In this document: piece after piece, positions 36,901 through 48,353 of the stretch
Layout of the letters: every line of letters begins with the position of its first letter
Position numbering within the stretch: position 1 is the stretch's first letter
The notes under the pieces: generated by a model
The model's database searches: none
The model's input: the letters and a program-made list of their open reading frames with translations, nothing else
Told to the model about the DNA's origin: nothing
Assembly (NCBI GenBank): GCA_023375675.1
Contig: JALQBC010000025.1
Coordinates: 186,001 to 250,000, forward strand
From: Cytospora piceicola
Lineage: Eukaryota > Ascomycota > Sordariomycetes > Diaporthales > Cytosporaceae
Reading direction: 5' to 3'
Length of the DNA stretch: 64,000 bases
Position numbers and translations under genes: made by a program

Positions 36901-37807
36901 TGTCTGAGGCGGTCCACAAGCCCTACGAATCTGCCGTCAAGTTGCTGATAGTGCTGCAGCATGACTACCCGCAGTACGTGGCAGCCAACTCTGCAGCGCT
37001 GCTAGCAAGCATTCCACCCCACTGCTCACAACTCATCAACACGATCAATTCTGCATCCCTCAGCAAGATGCCGGATCCGATGGTAGCAGGTCTCGGTGTC
37101 GCTGGCAGCCAGATCGAGCCGCCCCAGGCTGCTGAGAACCCTGCTGTCTTCCTGCAGAGCATAGGTCTCCTAGACATTCTGAACTCGGCTCTCGACAACG
37201 GGCCTTCAGAAGATGCCGTGGCGCACATGACGCACGCCATTACACGACCTAACGGAAGAACAGGCTTTGGCTACAACCCAATTAGTGCGAACCTCGCGGT
37301 TATCGAGGCCATTACGTCCTACATCGGCAACCATGCTGTACAAAAGGCACGAGCAGGCCAAGCCGCGTTCGAGCCTGGCTCCTCAGACCTTGCGACGCTG
37401 TCCATGCTCGTTCACGAACTCAGTGCCGAAGCACGCCACTATGTGCTCCTCAGCGTCGTCAACCACCTGCGTGAGCCAAACGCGGACATGGAGTTCTTCA
37501 GCAAGGCGCTGCTGGAGATCTTCGCGCACGACATGAATGATCCGGAAGAGGCAGAGATCCGGGAGCAGATCACACGTGTGTTGCTAGAGAGACTGATTGG
37601 GTATTGGCCGCAACCATGGGGTTTGCTCATCACGGTGGTGGAATTGGTCAAGAATGACAAGTACATGTTCTTCGACCTGCCGTTCATCAAGCAGTCACCC
37701 GAGGTAAGCATTTATATGTCGCATGGGATATCTTCATAACGTCTTTTGCTAACCATACTCGATAGGTCGGCCAAAGATTTGTGGAGATAGTCACTGCGCA
37801 CAGCTGA
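30943..37807 (+). CDS. not1: NOT1, scaffold of the CCR4-NOT complex
   Basis: Exons are 30943-31194, 31402-31735, 31810-37703 and 37766-37807. Introns are 31195-31401 (GTATGC..GCAG), 31736-31809 (GTAGGC, CTGAC, TTAG) and 37704-37765 (GTAAGC, GCTAAC, ATAG). The product is 2173 aa, the usual size. CCR4-NOT shortens poly(A) tails and regulates transcription, and NOT1 holds its subunits. Visible parts are an N-terminal helical-repeat region, the MIF4G-like CAF1-binding domain (about 930-1165, with LGGWLGMLTLARDKPI), the DUF3819 CAF40-binding region (about 1175-1345, with SADIPGGLPEG) and the NOT1 C-terminal domain (about 1700-2173, with GYWPQPWGLLITVVELVKN). A Pro/Thr-rich linker lies near 1360-1460. 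The last exon adds only VGQRFVEIVTAHS. The start is uncertain: fungal NOT1 proteins often have longer disordered N-termini, and an upstream exon is possible. Confidence 0.95.
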
Positions 37808-38796
37808 ATGCTGCGAGCCTAAGAATGGATGGGCAAGGGGCGCTATTCGTGGGGAACACTTGACCGGAAAGGATATATACCCATTACCGGGAGGCGTCAA
37901 ATGCGAGTACTTGGTGTTTTCTATGGGACGGTTGGGTCACTCATTGCGGTGGTGAACCAGCAACACAGCCTTTACGCGCGACTTTGCTTGATGGCGGTCG
38001 AAGCAGCGACAATGACTAAATTACGTTGTATTATTTCAAAAAGGGTCTCGGGAAGGTTTACTGGGGGTTTATAAGGAGCAGTGGTTCGGTTCTTTTACGG
38101 ATGATAGATGGGCTGGATGGCTTGAATTAGGATGGCCAGGTATGGCAGCGGAAAAGATCTCGAGCGATCACGGTGTACGGTGTAGCGTTCACGTATGTGT
38201 ATGAGTATGGACATTGAAATGAATTGAGAAGGCGGGAATCATGCCCCGGCCTCGTCAGCGTTATCTCTAGCACGCGAGCAAACATGCCCGTCCAAGAGGC
38301 TACTCGTGTGCTGATCCTGGGTGTTTTCGATATTACAGTACAAGGGAAATTCCACCAGATGCAGATAGGAACCCGATGGCTGTCGAAGATGATGTCGCTC
38401 TACGTCAATTGTATCCACCCTTCCTTAAGCCAGCCAAGGTGCCAAGGAAGTATGTAGCAGGGTCAACTTTCAGCAGATAGTTCGCACGCAAGGCCGGACG
38501 CCATCTATGAAAAAGAACGCAGGATAACAATAGCTTTGTCGAACGGTTCTAGTAGTCTCTGGGAGATGTTATTCCGTTGTCAGGAAGTATCGTGGCCCGG
38601 GTAAATTTAGATATAATCCGTCTATCCTCATATTTGCTCGCGGCCGATATAGGCATTGTCAATCTGCGTATGACGTCTTTTCGTTGAGGCTATTTATATA
38701 CTTGAGTATAGTATGTAGATGACTCCTTCGTACTCAGGTACTAAGTATATATCTCTTCAACCGCATTGCACGCCAATTATATTTGACTGCAGTCAG

Positions 38797-38819
38797 TACA
38801 TACATACATACATACATAC
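38797..38819. repeat. (TACA)n microsatellite
   Basis: Nearly six TACA units in the spacer downstream of not1. Confidence 0.9.
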
Positions 38820-40334
38820 GTCAATAGGTCATGACCACCAGCGTGGCATGTCTTGCCCGGCCCGTCAGCCGACGATCCCTGCCTTGACCGAAGGTTAACT
38901 GCTCGGTGAAAGCTGGCCTGGGGTAGTATTGTATGTCCATCTCGGTGAGACGCCATCGTCCGACTTGACCGGGGGTGGGCGGGGACATCTGGAGGACCAA
39001 CTGGAGGCTGGCCTGACGAACCAGCGTCTTCCGTCCAGCCAAATCCTACATACACACAAAGAGACATATCTCCCCCGGGTTCATCATCAAGCACGCAGTC
39101 GAATAGGAAAGGCTTCCGGGGCGTCAATCATCATCATCATCATCGGAGGTGCGGGGTTTTGGGCTTTTTTTTTCTTCCAGGTTTAGACTTTAGACTTTCT
39201 GGCTGTCTGGCAGTTCTGGCAAACCGTCAGTGGTCGAGAGGGGGGGGGCACTGGGGGGAATGACTCGGGGCCCACGAGATATAACATAGTAGACAGCTAG
39301 GCAGATAGGATAGTGTATTCATCCGTGATGATGATGGTGGTGAAACGTCAGTGGTGGGCGACGATCAATCTCGATGGGCGGCAGCACAAGTCGTGTATGT
39401 AGGTTTAGTTTTTATTTGCCTTGTCTTCTTTTCTTATTTCGATGAGGGGAGGTCTGTCAGATCGGCAATGCAATAGGGATGGGGATATCACCGTGTATCA
39501 ATCGATGTTATAGAGGTGAGTGGGGGTTTCAGTATTGTCTATCACGGACGAGTTCAGTAGTCTCGGCCGGTTGGGGACGACAAGGACCGGAGCAGAGCAG
39601 GTTAGTAATATTTGATAGTGGTAATAAGTGACTGTCTGTTATCGTCGACCCGACTAGATGCAAGGGGAGGTAGGTATCTACACAATACACAGTAGCAGGA
39701 GTATGTACCAGTATAGGTAGATAGGATGCAAGGGAGGGCACGCGACAAAGTTTACCCAGTAGATCTAGCACAGTACTTAGGTAGACTACCTAACTGCTAT
39801 CTCCCCTCCAGCCTCATCCCAAATCTCCCGCGGCTATTCCCAAATTTTGTTCCGCACCTCCGACGAATATACTGTACTTACATACAACATGAACAACAAC
39901 AACGACGTCGTTGTGGTGGTATCCATGAAGTCATGTCACCAGAAATTAGCGCCAGGGCCCCCTTTATATGCATGCATGCAGGTTCAGGGGCTGGTTCGGG
40001 GCTGGTCAGGCGGGCACTGGGCTGGTTCAAGGCTGGTTCAGGGTTAACCTAGGCCGGAAGAGGTCGTGGAGGTACGTACTACCGAGTTGTATGTATACTG
40101 TGATACAGCTGCCATCATACATGCACCCCAAGGCGAGCAAAAGCGACCTGCCAGATGCGGTCAGCCTTCAGCCTCACTTACTCTCTCTCTCTCTCGGTCG
40201 TCTCACCCAGTCTCACTTTTTACCGGGTGAGATGCTGAGAGATACGGTAGTCTTAGATAAATACCGAAATCCGGGGTGATGAGATCGTACCTGTTTCGTT
40301 TCTCACCACAACCCCGGCCCCCTTTCATACACAG

Positions 40335-40365
40335 TACCTACCTAGGTAAAGTACCTAGGTAGGTA
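40335..40365. repeat. CCTAGGTA palindromic repeat
   Basis: Two facing CCTAGGTA copies, each followed or preceded by a TACC/GGTA extension, making an imperfect palindrome. Confidence 0.85.
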
Positions 40366-41385
40366 TAGAGGGAACACCTTGGAAGGTTTCAACAGGGTCT
40401 GACAGGGCCTGACAGGGTCTGACAGGGGTCAGGTCAGACTCTAAAAACAAGGGTTCAACTGCGTGTTGCTCCTCCGGCAAATAACGGAAAGCAAGCCACT
40501 GATGGAAGAGTGGAAACCATGTATGGACTGATCAGACTGATCAGACTGACTGACAGACTGTTTTTGCTGATCCCGACGATTTCAAAACCAGGAAACAGAA
40601 CTGGAGAAGAAAAAAACGAGGCCGAGGCCAAGAACAAAAACAAGAAACAGTGGAAACGCTTTGACGATGGAATTCTTCTCGAAGGCATCCAAGTCTCCCA
40701 TTGGTTCGAGGTTGCCCGGCAAGCAAGGGTTTTGAAAAATCTCCATACTATGGTTACTGTACTATGTACACTTGATGTCACCCAGTGTCCATATTTAGCT
40801 CTTTTAGGACTAGCTGCTAATCCTTAATCCCTGTTCAATCTTCAGACTTTTTTTCTTTCCCTTTTTTTTTTTTTTTTTTTTTTGTCCCCCTTCTTCTTCA
40901 ACATTTTGCCCTCTTTCTCCCCTTCTGACCTGACCATCCGGGTTTTCCAGTTCCTATGATTGGTTGACTCTTGTCGATTGTCGTCGGGAGATGACTTGAG
41001 GTTGGATCGTTGAGCCGCCTGGTCGTGTTCAGTAAGAGAGACAGACACCACTACATACTTAGTAAAAACCAAAAGAGAGCCAGCCTGCTATCCGGTGCCT
41101 CCGACTCCCGATATTGTATCTCGTCTAAGTGCCTCACGAACCTATCTAATTAATGTCTTGCCCTTTTTTCTTCTTTTTCTTTTTGATTTACTTTCGCCTA
41201 ATCCGATGCTCCTTCTGCTTGAACAGTTCGCTGCTGAGACATTTGCGATATATTGCACTACGGGAAGGGGAAAAGCAATCAAAACCAAACGCAGGCTGCC
41301 GATAGGCTGGAAGGCTTGAAGCAAACTCGCAACATGCACAATACAAATGTGATGTGCAATTTTAAAGGTCCTGCTGTTTTGGGCA

Positions 41386-41388
<3 letters not shown>

Positions 41389-41417
<29 letters not shown>
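41389..41417. repeat. (GT)n microsatellite
   Basis: Fourteen and a half GT units. Confidence 0.95.
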
Positions 41418-41421
<4 letters not shown>

Positions 41422-41730
41422 GATGCGTCGGAGAACGAGCATCGCATCGCCATCGCATCCTCATCTTTCCAGAAATAAGCAGGGGAACAGGGAAAGAAAG
41501 GGCGGAAAGGAAAAGGTGGTGTGGTGGTAAGTAGTTCTGATTTGCTGATCGGAAAGAGGAAAACGGGCGACCAACAAACGGCCGCGCATTGATGCCGCTA
41601 CTGTACGATATCCCTCAACCCTGAAGAAGAGGTTCATCATCAGATCGGATATGTCAGTTGTCAATTGTCAATTGTCAATTGTCTGTGACAGTGGATCAGC
41701 AACAACCTTGGAAGTTGGGTTAGGGCATGT

Positions 41731-41732
<2 letters not shown>

Positions 41733-41760
<28 letters not shown>
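41733..41760. repeat. (AGAC)n microsatellite
   Basis: Seven AGAC units. Confidence 0.95.
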
Positions 41761-41761
<1 letters not shown>

Positions 41762-41937
41762 TGTTTGCTCTCTACTGTCTACTACCATTTGACCTAGGTT
41801 TGTAAGTATACAGAGTATCTACTGCGTAGTCCTGCTCTCCACCTTGTTTACGTTACGTATTGTGTCTCAATCTGGTATACATAGCCTCAGTTTCGAGAGT
41901 CATTGATTGATTGGTACTCAGTATCTTCTGTCCTTAC

Positions 41938-41968
41938 TACCTACCTAGGTACCTACCTAGGTACCTAC
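41938..41968. repeat. CCTAGGTA palindromic repeat
   Basis: Two CTACCTAGGTAC units in direct tandem, each itself a palindrome. Confidence 0.88.
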
Positions 41969-42470
41969 ACCTACTGTGTACTTGTACAATCTGATTGTAA
42001 TCTCCTTCCGAGGAAGTTCGTCGTCGTCGTCGTTTGTCGTCGTCGTCCTCCTCCTCTTGCCCCTCCTTCAACAATTATAATGCCGGCGAAATCAGCTTAC
42101 CGCCTTTTCCAAGGGGACCTCTGCTCATGCATCATATCGGCAGGGAAGGAATGGAATGCAGACATGCAGACATCATACGTATGTACCAGCTAGCCCAGTA
42201 CATACGTGTTTGTACATGGTAGACAGAAAATCGGCATGTTGTTTTTTGAGGGGGGGGGTTGTTTGTCTCTTTACCAGCCCGGACTTAAACCTGATCAGGT
42301 AACAAATGGGGTGACGAACGTGATCGACGGGGTTCTGACTGGGGAGAACAGGGGACTGCAGCTGCGCTAATGCATATTGCATGGATCATGAAGGGGGGCG
42401 GTCCAAGGGTTGGCCTGCGCATTTCCACTCCACCGTGTCAGGTCAGCACCCTCTCAGGCCTCTCACCCAA

Positions 42471-42471
42471 G

Positions 42472-42502
<31 letters not shown>

Positions 42503-42505
42503 CAG
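42471..42505. repeat. (GCCAGA)n hexamer repeat
   Basis: Nearly six copies of GCCAGA in the spacer upstream of the GDS1-type gene. Confidence 0.93.
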
Positions 42506-42606
42506 CAGGGCCCCAGCTGGCTCACTCAAACTCACACATTCGTTGTCGTGTCAGCGTGTCTCTCTCTCGCTCTCTCTTTCTCTCTCTCTCTCTCCCCGGG
42601 GGCCCT

Positions 42607-42639
42607 TACCCTAGGTACCTAGCAGGCCTAGGTACCTAA
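42607..42639. repeat. CCTAGGTA palindromic repeat
   Basis: Two CCTAGGTACCTA units separated by GCAGG. Confidence 0.85.
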
Positions 42640-43300
42640 CAGCCCAAGTACCCAGCCCACTGCAGCCCACTGCAGCCCTTCCAGCCCTCCCAACCCAATT
42701 GATCTTGCTAGTGTACTTAGTACTGTGTAGTAACGGATCCCTACCCAGGTACGCTAAGCAAACACTGTAGCGACTAGCAACTGGACGTACCCCCTGCAAC
42801 CCTGACCATGCACCTGCAGCAGTGACCTAGAACACTGGATCTGGGACTGCCGCCGTGGGACTGGGAACTGAACTTTCTCGGCGCCCGCCACATCTCGTTT
42901 CGTCCCCTAGATTTCTCTCTCCTACCAACAACTACACAATCACAGCCAACCCACCCCCTTCAACGCTGCCCGGACCTCCCTCAACAACAACGACGACGAC
43001 AACAACAACAACAAACATACTTACACACAACCAATCCCCATTCCAACACTGTACTGTACTTTACTGTACTGTACCATTCTATCCTGTATTATTCTTTATT
43101 TTCTTCTCTCTCCAACCCTTTTTTTCACACTCTCGTCTTTGCGCGAAGACCTCCTTCCACACTCTCTGCTAGAAAAAAGAAACAAGGAAAGAAAAGCTCC
43201 TGTTACATCCCTTCCGCTCATCAAGGGTCCCTCAGCGCGTTTCAGAAAAAAAGGATACACCGGAAACCTTTCTTCGCAACCAATTCCCATCCAAACCAAC

Positions 43301-44683
43301 ATGCCTTACAACACCCGCCGCAAGTCGCTCTCGCTCCCCTCGCTGGGCATACATGTCCCCGTGACACTCGCCGAGCGAGACGCCGCCAGAGCTGCCGCAA
43401 ACGCGCGTCGACACACTCGTTCTCCCAGCGATAGCGCATCGCCACGCACCTCGTCCTCCTCCATGACGCCTCCTGCCTCCTTCTCCCCGCGAACCCCCTC
43501 CAGCCCCGCCGACAGCATGGACGCTCAGACCAACCACTCCAAGAAAATAAAACGGTCCCATGCCAGCCACGACGCACCGGCCGCCAAGCGCCGCCAGACA
43601 GATGCGAACACCCCTCCTCTCTCCCCGCCGAGGTCACGGCAATCCTCGGTCGAGATGAAGGACGCCGACGACTGCGCGCCCCCCTCCAAGATCGACCTGA
43701 GCAGCATCAACGACGAGATCGTCGAGGCCGTCATCGTCCAGCTCCAGAGTACGGATAACCGCCCGCACATCGTCAAGGAGCTCGCTGCCGTCCTGATGCA
43801 GCAGCTCAGGATAGTCCAACAGTACGTGCCTAAAATAAAATAAAAAAGCCCCTCATCCAGCCCCTGCTCCCACCACACATGACCCTAGTCCCCGCTCCCC
43901 CTGCTAACGTGCGCTTCTCATAGATCCGCAAATCCTTGCGCCATCATCTCCTCGCGACTGTCAACCTACCTCAAGCGCTCCTGCTGGAACGCGAACAACC
44001 CTTGCCCCCTGGCCAAGGAGCTCGAGACGGTCCACCCGCGCAGGACATATTTCTACCTCACAACATGCCCCCACGGGCCTCTCCCCGACCCGACAATGTC
44101 GGCCCTGGCCGCGGCGCACGCCCGCACGCTCGTCACGCCGAGCGCGACCTCGGCATCCGAAGACGACGCCGACGAGGAGAGGAGGAGGGAGCTCAGCCCC
44201 TCGCCCGAGGTGGACCTGTCGTCGCCCGAGTTCGACGACATGGAGGACGACGTGCCCATGCCGCTCACGCCGGTCGGATCCTTCTCGGGCCGCCACCCCG
44301 CCGCGGCGCAACACCAGAGGGGCGCCTCGCCGCCGCTGGAGAAGGACGAGAAGGAGTTCACGCAGACCGCCGACGGCCTGCAGAAGCGCAAGCTCAACGG
44401 CGAGCTGCTCAACGCCAAGCCCGAGCCGGCCGAGCAGCAGGCCATGGAGCTGGACGAGCACAAGGACGAGAGCCTCTTCGCCGAGCCCAAGGTCACCACC
44501 AGCCACACCCCGTCGATGGCCTTTGCCATCGCCAGCCCGGCGGTGCGCCCCACCCTGCAGCTCAGCGCGAAGAGGGAGAGCGAGGTGGACACCTGGGCCA
44601 AATACGACAGCCTCCTCGAGTGGGACCGGAGCCCCGAGACGGTCGAGCTCGACGAGCTCGACTGCCTGTTGAACGACTACTAA
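43301..44683 (+). CDS. GDS1-type winged-helix protein
   Basis: Exons are 43301-43821 and 43924-44683. The intron is 43822-43923 (GTACGT, GCTAAC, ATAG, phase 2). The product is 426 aa. The N-terminus (MPYNTRRKSLSLPSLGIHVP) and a Ser/Pro/Lys-rich basic region lead into a helical domain (about 125-240) matching the fungal GDS1 winged-helix family, with IVEAVIVQLQ, HIVKELAAVLMQQL and then RRTYFYLTTCPHGPLPD after the intron. The C-terminal half is acidic and disordered and ends SPETVELDELDCLLNDY, resembling an acidic activation segment. Yeast Gds1 was found through a nuclear-mitochondrial genetic interaction. A transcriptional role is an inference from the fold and composition. The frame is open upstream to 43139, but the ATG at 43301 starts the conserved N-terminus. 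Confidence 0.85.
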
Positions 44684-47212
44684 GATACGAGAAAATGAAA
44701 AAGGGCATGGGGAAGGAGAGAAGAAGAAGAGGAAGAGAAAAAAAAAAGGAGTACTTGTTTCGTCACCACTGGATGGTCACCTCGCCCTTCCTGATTGGTG
44801 ATACCCCCCGGGTTCTTTTTTCTTTTTCTTTTTTTTATAATGGGGATATTCCTTATCCTCCCCCTCGCGATCTACCCCTCCACTTACACGTGTTATCTAC
44901 CTGTCTATCTTATTTGGCGACGATGTAACGATTTTATAAACTCCGGCGGAGTGGAAAGGTTTTTTGGTGTTTTTCTTTATGAGCTTGGGTTGGCAAGCTA
45001 CTACTACTACTACTGTACATGTACAATTATGGATTTTTTTTACCGGAGCGACGGGAAGGAAACGAGTCGTTCATAGCATCTTAGAGACGACCACCACCCT
45101 TTTTAGATGTTAGATGCTTTTGGCGGAAGGGGGGGGGGGCGGATGGGTGTCGCAGTCGGGCTGCGACAAGACCAAAAAGGGGGCATGTGTGCGTTCTGGG
45201 CTATTCAAAAAACAAGGATTGGCTATGGAAAAATGCAAAACAATTCTCCCTTCACATTTCAACACTGGCTCAATGATCTGATTCTGATTGTGATCGTTTC
45301 TAACTTGAATATCATGTCCATGTACTTGCGGATTCTCTCAATGGGGGATGGATGGATGCGGCTGAGCGGGAGAGGCTTTAGGCTTTAGGCGTGTATCATA
45401 CGGGTGATGTATTGCTCTGTTCTAGTGTTATCTACTTAAGTGGTTACTCGACATATGCGGCTCGGGGTTCGACATATCCATCACCATGTCGTGAAGAATC
45501 TCGCTCATCTCGGGGTCACCATACCGAATCTCCTGCCCAGCATGCCTGGCCCCCCGAATATCATGCCACGCAGACCATCCTAGTATCAATGATATCCCTC
45601 ATCTGCTGGGGGGGCAGTATGGCAAGTTCTGATCTAGAACATTCAGCGTGACCGCTTTCCAGATGTCATAACACATGCAAATGGCGCAAGTAATACGGAG
45701 GGCCTGAACCAGCCCATAAGGAGGACCCTGCCATTTCTACTTGCTTTGCTTGCTTGCTTGCTTGTTCTCTATCTCAAGGGACCAAACATACCCCATACCC
45801 ATACTCATACCCATACCCATGCCCTTTCCTGGTCCCTTTTTGACCTGCCCCCCGGGTGATCCGAAAAGCCGTGGAGCCTCGTGGCCGAGTCCGGGGGGGT
45901 CCAGAACCTCTACCGACCTCGGCCACGCCATTCGAGGAGGTTTAATATCGCCCATTGACCTAACACGGGTCATGTAGGGGTCGCGGTTGGGGGTCGAGAA
46001 GAGTCATTGGGAAGGGGGGAAAAAGAGAGGGAGACGGAGAGACGGAGAGACGGAGACATAGATGAGAGGGACGAGAGAGAGGAAAGGAAAGCTAAGCTGG
46101 GTTACTGCGGTAGCTAGCTAGCCTTACCAGCTAGCCTGGGGTGAAGCCAATCAGGGGCGTTGTTATTTCGGTGAGTCGGGGGTGAGAAAGACCCCTCCAT
46201 GTAAACAGCCTTTTTCCCGTCGTACGTAAAATGGGGGTAATCAAACGACATCGGTACCGTCGGGACGGGTGATTTGCCAGTAAGTCGTATGTATATATGT
46301 ACTTAGGTATGCATATAGGGAGGAGGTTGTCGACACGGGGAGATTACTGCTTTCACGGGATTCACGGGCTGGCGGAGTTAGTGGCAACTGCGAACGTGGA
46401 GGCGTTTGTTCATCTTTTTTTTGGTGTGTTGTTTTTCCACGAAGCAGTCAGCGGCAATTGGGAAATCTAAGTGACCAGGCAAATAGGTAACCAGGTAACC
46501 AGGTAATCAGGTAACCTGGGGTGGCAGTGTGGAACAGACAGTCAATGGTTCGGAGAAACAAGGGACGACGAGGCACGACAAAGACCAAACAAACAAAAAA
46601 GGTGAGAGAGAATGCTCCAAAAGAGGAGAGATGGTCCCAGCTGCTGACTCGTGAGATGATAATGGAGTACGTAGCAGTATAATTTTTAGTTCTTTTTTTT
46701 AATCATTATTAACGTACATATGGCTGAAATTGAGTGCGAAACAAATTCCCCGGATTGCCGGACAACGGATGACGGATGACGGGCAACGGACGATGGACCG
46801 GACCATTATGACCGTTTATGGAGCAAGGAGCTTGACGATGATGAGGATGATGATCAGTAGTCCACTCCCCCTCCCTCACCCCCCTCATGGGAATTGCTTG
46901 CATGCATTGACAACTCAATCGACAAAGTGTGTACAGCGAGTACAGTGCAGCTACCTACGATACGATACGGTCTTGGTATGCATGGAGGGAGGGAAATGTC
47001 GCCCAGGTTTCCTGCAGGACATCAAACAACAATTCAGAGACATCGTCAGTGAAGGCGGTAAGTGCGACAAGAGACAACTCATCACCGTATGGAGCATTGT
47101 ACTGTACAGATATTCTAAGTATATATGTACATACATACATACAAACATACATACATATATACATGTACATAAACCCACTCTGCCACTCCTGGGTCCCACT
47201 CGCCTTCGCGAC

Positions 47213-47242
47213 GACAGCGACAGCGACAGCGACAGCGACAGC
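47213..47242. repeat. (GACAGC)5 hexamer repeat
   Basis: Five exact GACAGC units. Confidence 0.93.
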
Positions 47243-47336
47243 AGAGAAGAGGAGAGAGGGCCGGGCTGGGCTGGGCTGGCGGGAGGGCGATACGCCCGTC
47301 TGTCGTGCAGCGAGCGGAGAAACGGAGGGGCACTCA

Positions 47337-47360
47337 AACCTACCTAGGTACCCTAGGTAT
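47337..47360. repeat. CCTAGGTA palindromic repeat
   Basis: ACCTACCTAGGTACCCTAGG-type block in the convergent spacer. Confidence 0.85.
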
Positions 47361-48353
47361 TATAACTTATCATGCGAGTCGGACAAGGTCTGGTCGGCAC
47401 GCAGGCAGCTTCAGGCAGGCAGAGGCGACAAGGGAAGTTCTGGAGAGAGAGAAAAAATTGATGTTGTCCAGATTAACATTTGTTCTCTGGAGGTGAGTTC
47501 CGGTTGCACCTCGTCACTATGTCCCTGCTTCACCGCCGGCGAAGTGAGGTATTATTTATTTGTCCATCTGTTTATTGATTTACTTTCTATTGGAGGAGAG
47601 CATATACAATATGGTTATTTGTCCGTACGTCCGTGACAAGAGAGCATGGTATATAAAATAGACAAACGACAACGGATCACGTAGAATATATCAAAGCGTT
47701 TATTCTGAAGGGGGGTTTTTAGGAGGAGGAGGAGGAGGAGGAGGGGCGGCGGCACGTCAAGAGGTCGGCTAACTTATCCAATCATACCCATCTAGTTTCT
47801 AATGCTACAATAATGCATATAAAACTAATCCCTTGTCGACAAACACACGAAGCGAAAGCAACGTTGACGACAACAACAGCAACAGCAACCGCAATGGCAG
47901 CCGCGATGCTGAGGTAAAGAAAAGAATAAACTATATACATAAGTCGCACACGATAGTACAGTCCTTGACCGGAAAGAAGAAGAAGAAAAAAGAAAAAGCA
48001 CACACCCCCAATCTTGACGCCCAAACCCGTTTTGGTAGTCCTGCATTATTTCCCCCCTTCCCTCCCCCCCCTTTCCCGAAGCCAGTTGCGCCAGAATAAC
48101 CTCAGTCTTGAATCACAATCTTTTATCTAGTCCCGTGTCGCTCGCCCCCTGATTTTTTGTTTTACTGCGTGTACTGTTGAAGGTGTTGTTGATGTTTGTG
48201 GTGTTGATGTTGTGGTAGTGGTGATGATGATGATGATGATATGATAACGGCGTACAGGTTCTGCGCCTTTGGTTGGTTCCTCTGTGGTCCCTCGCAGCTC
48301 ATCCCTCGTCCCCTGGACCTGCTGGTCCGTTGATCCATCCCATCAAAAGATGC

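Larger units (their letters stand above)
37808..43300. other. 5.5-kb gene-free spacer
   Basis: The longest spacer apart from the transposon. No open frame has a recognisable protein pattern. It is dense in short repeats: CATA (38797-38819), a CTGACAGGGT decamer run (about 40395-40435), a T-tract (about 40861-40883), GT (41389-41417), AGAC (41733-41760), GCCAGA (42471-42505), CT (42559-42594) and three CCTAGGTA blocks. The last 400 nt, just before the GDS1-type gene, are C/T- and CAA-rich, typical of a fungal promoter and 5' leader. Confidence 0.6.
44684..48353. other. Convergent spacer between GDS1-type gene and mpgS
   Basis: About 3.7 kb holding two 3' ends. It contains CCCATA-type repeats (about 45788-45820), GAGACG repeats (46030-46056), a GGTAACCA run (about 46484-46520), a GACAGC hexamer array (47213-47242), a CCTAGGTA block (47337-47360), a GGA run (about 47722-47743) and an ATG run (about 48222-48241). 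No convincing gene on either strand. Confidence 0.6.

Noticed and set aside
45433..45610. Open minus-strand stretch with DPEMSEILHDMVMDMSNPEPH, faintly like an STI1 chaperone motif
   Set aside because: No start codon, short, ends in ordinary spacer, and the likeness is too weak.
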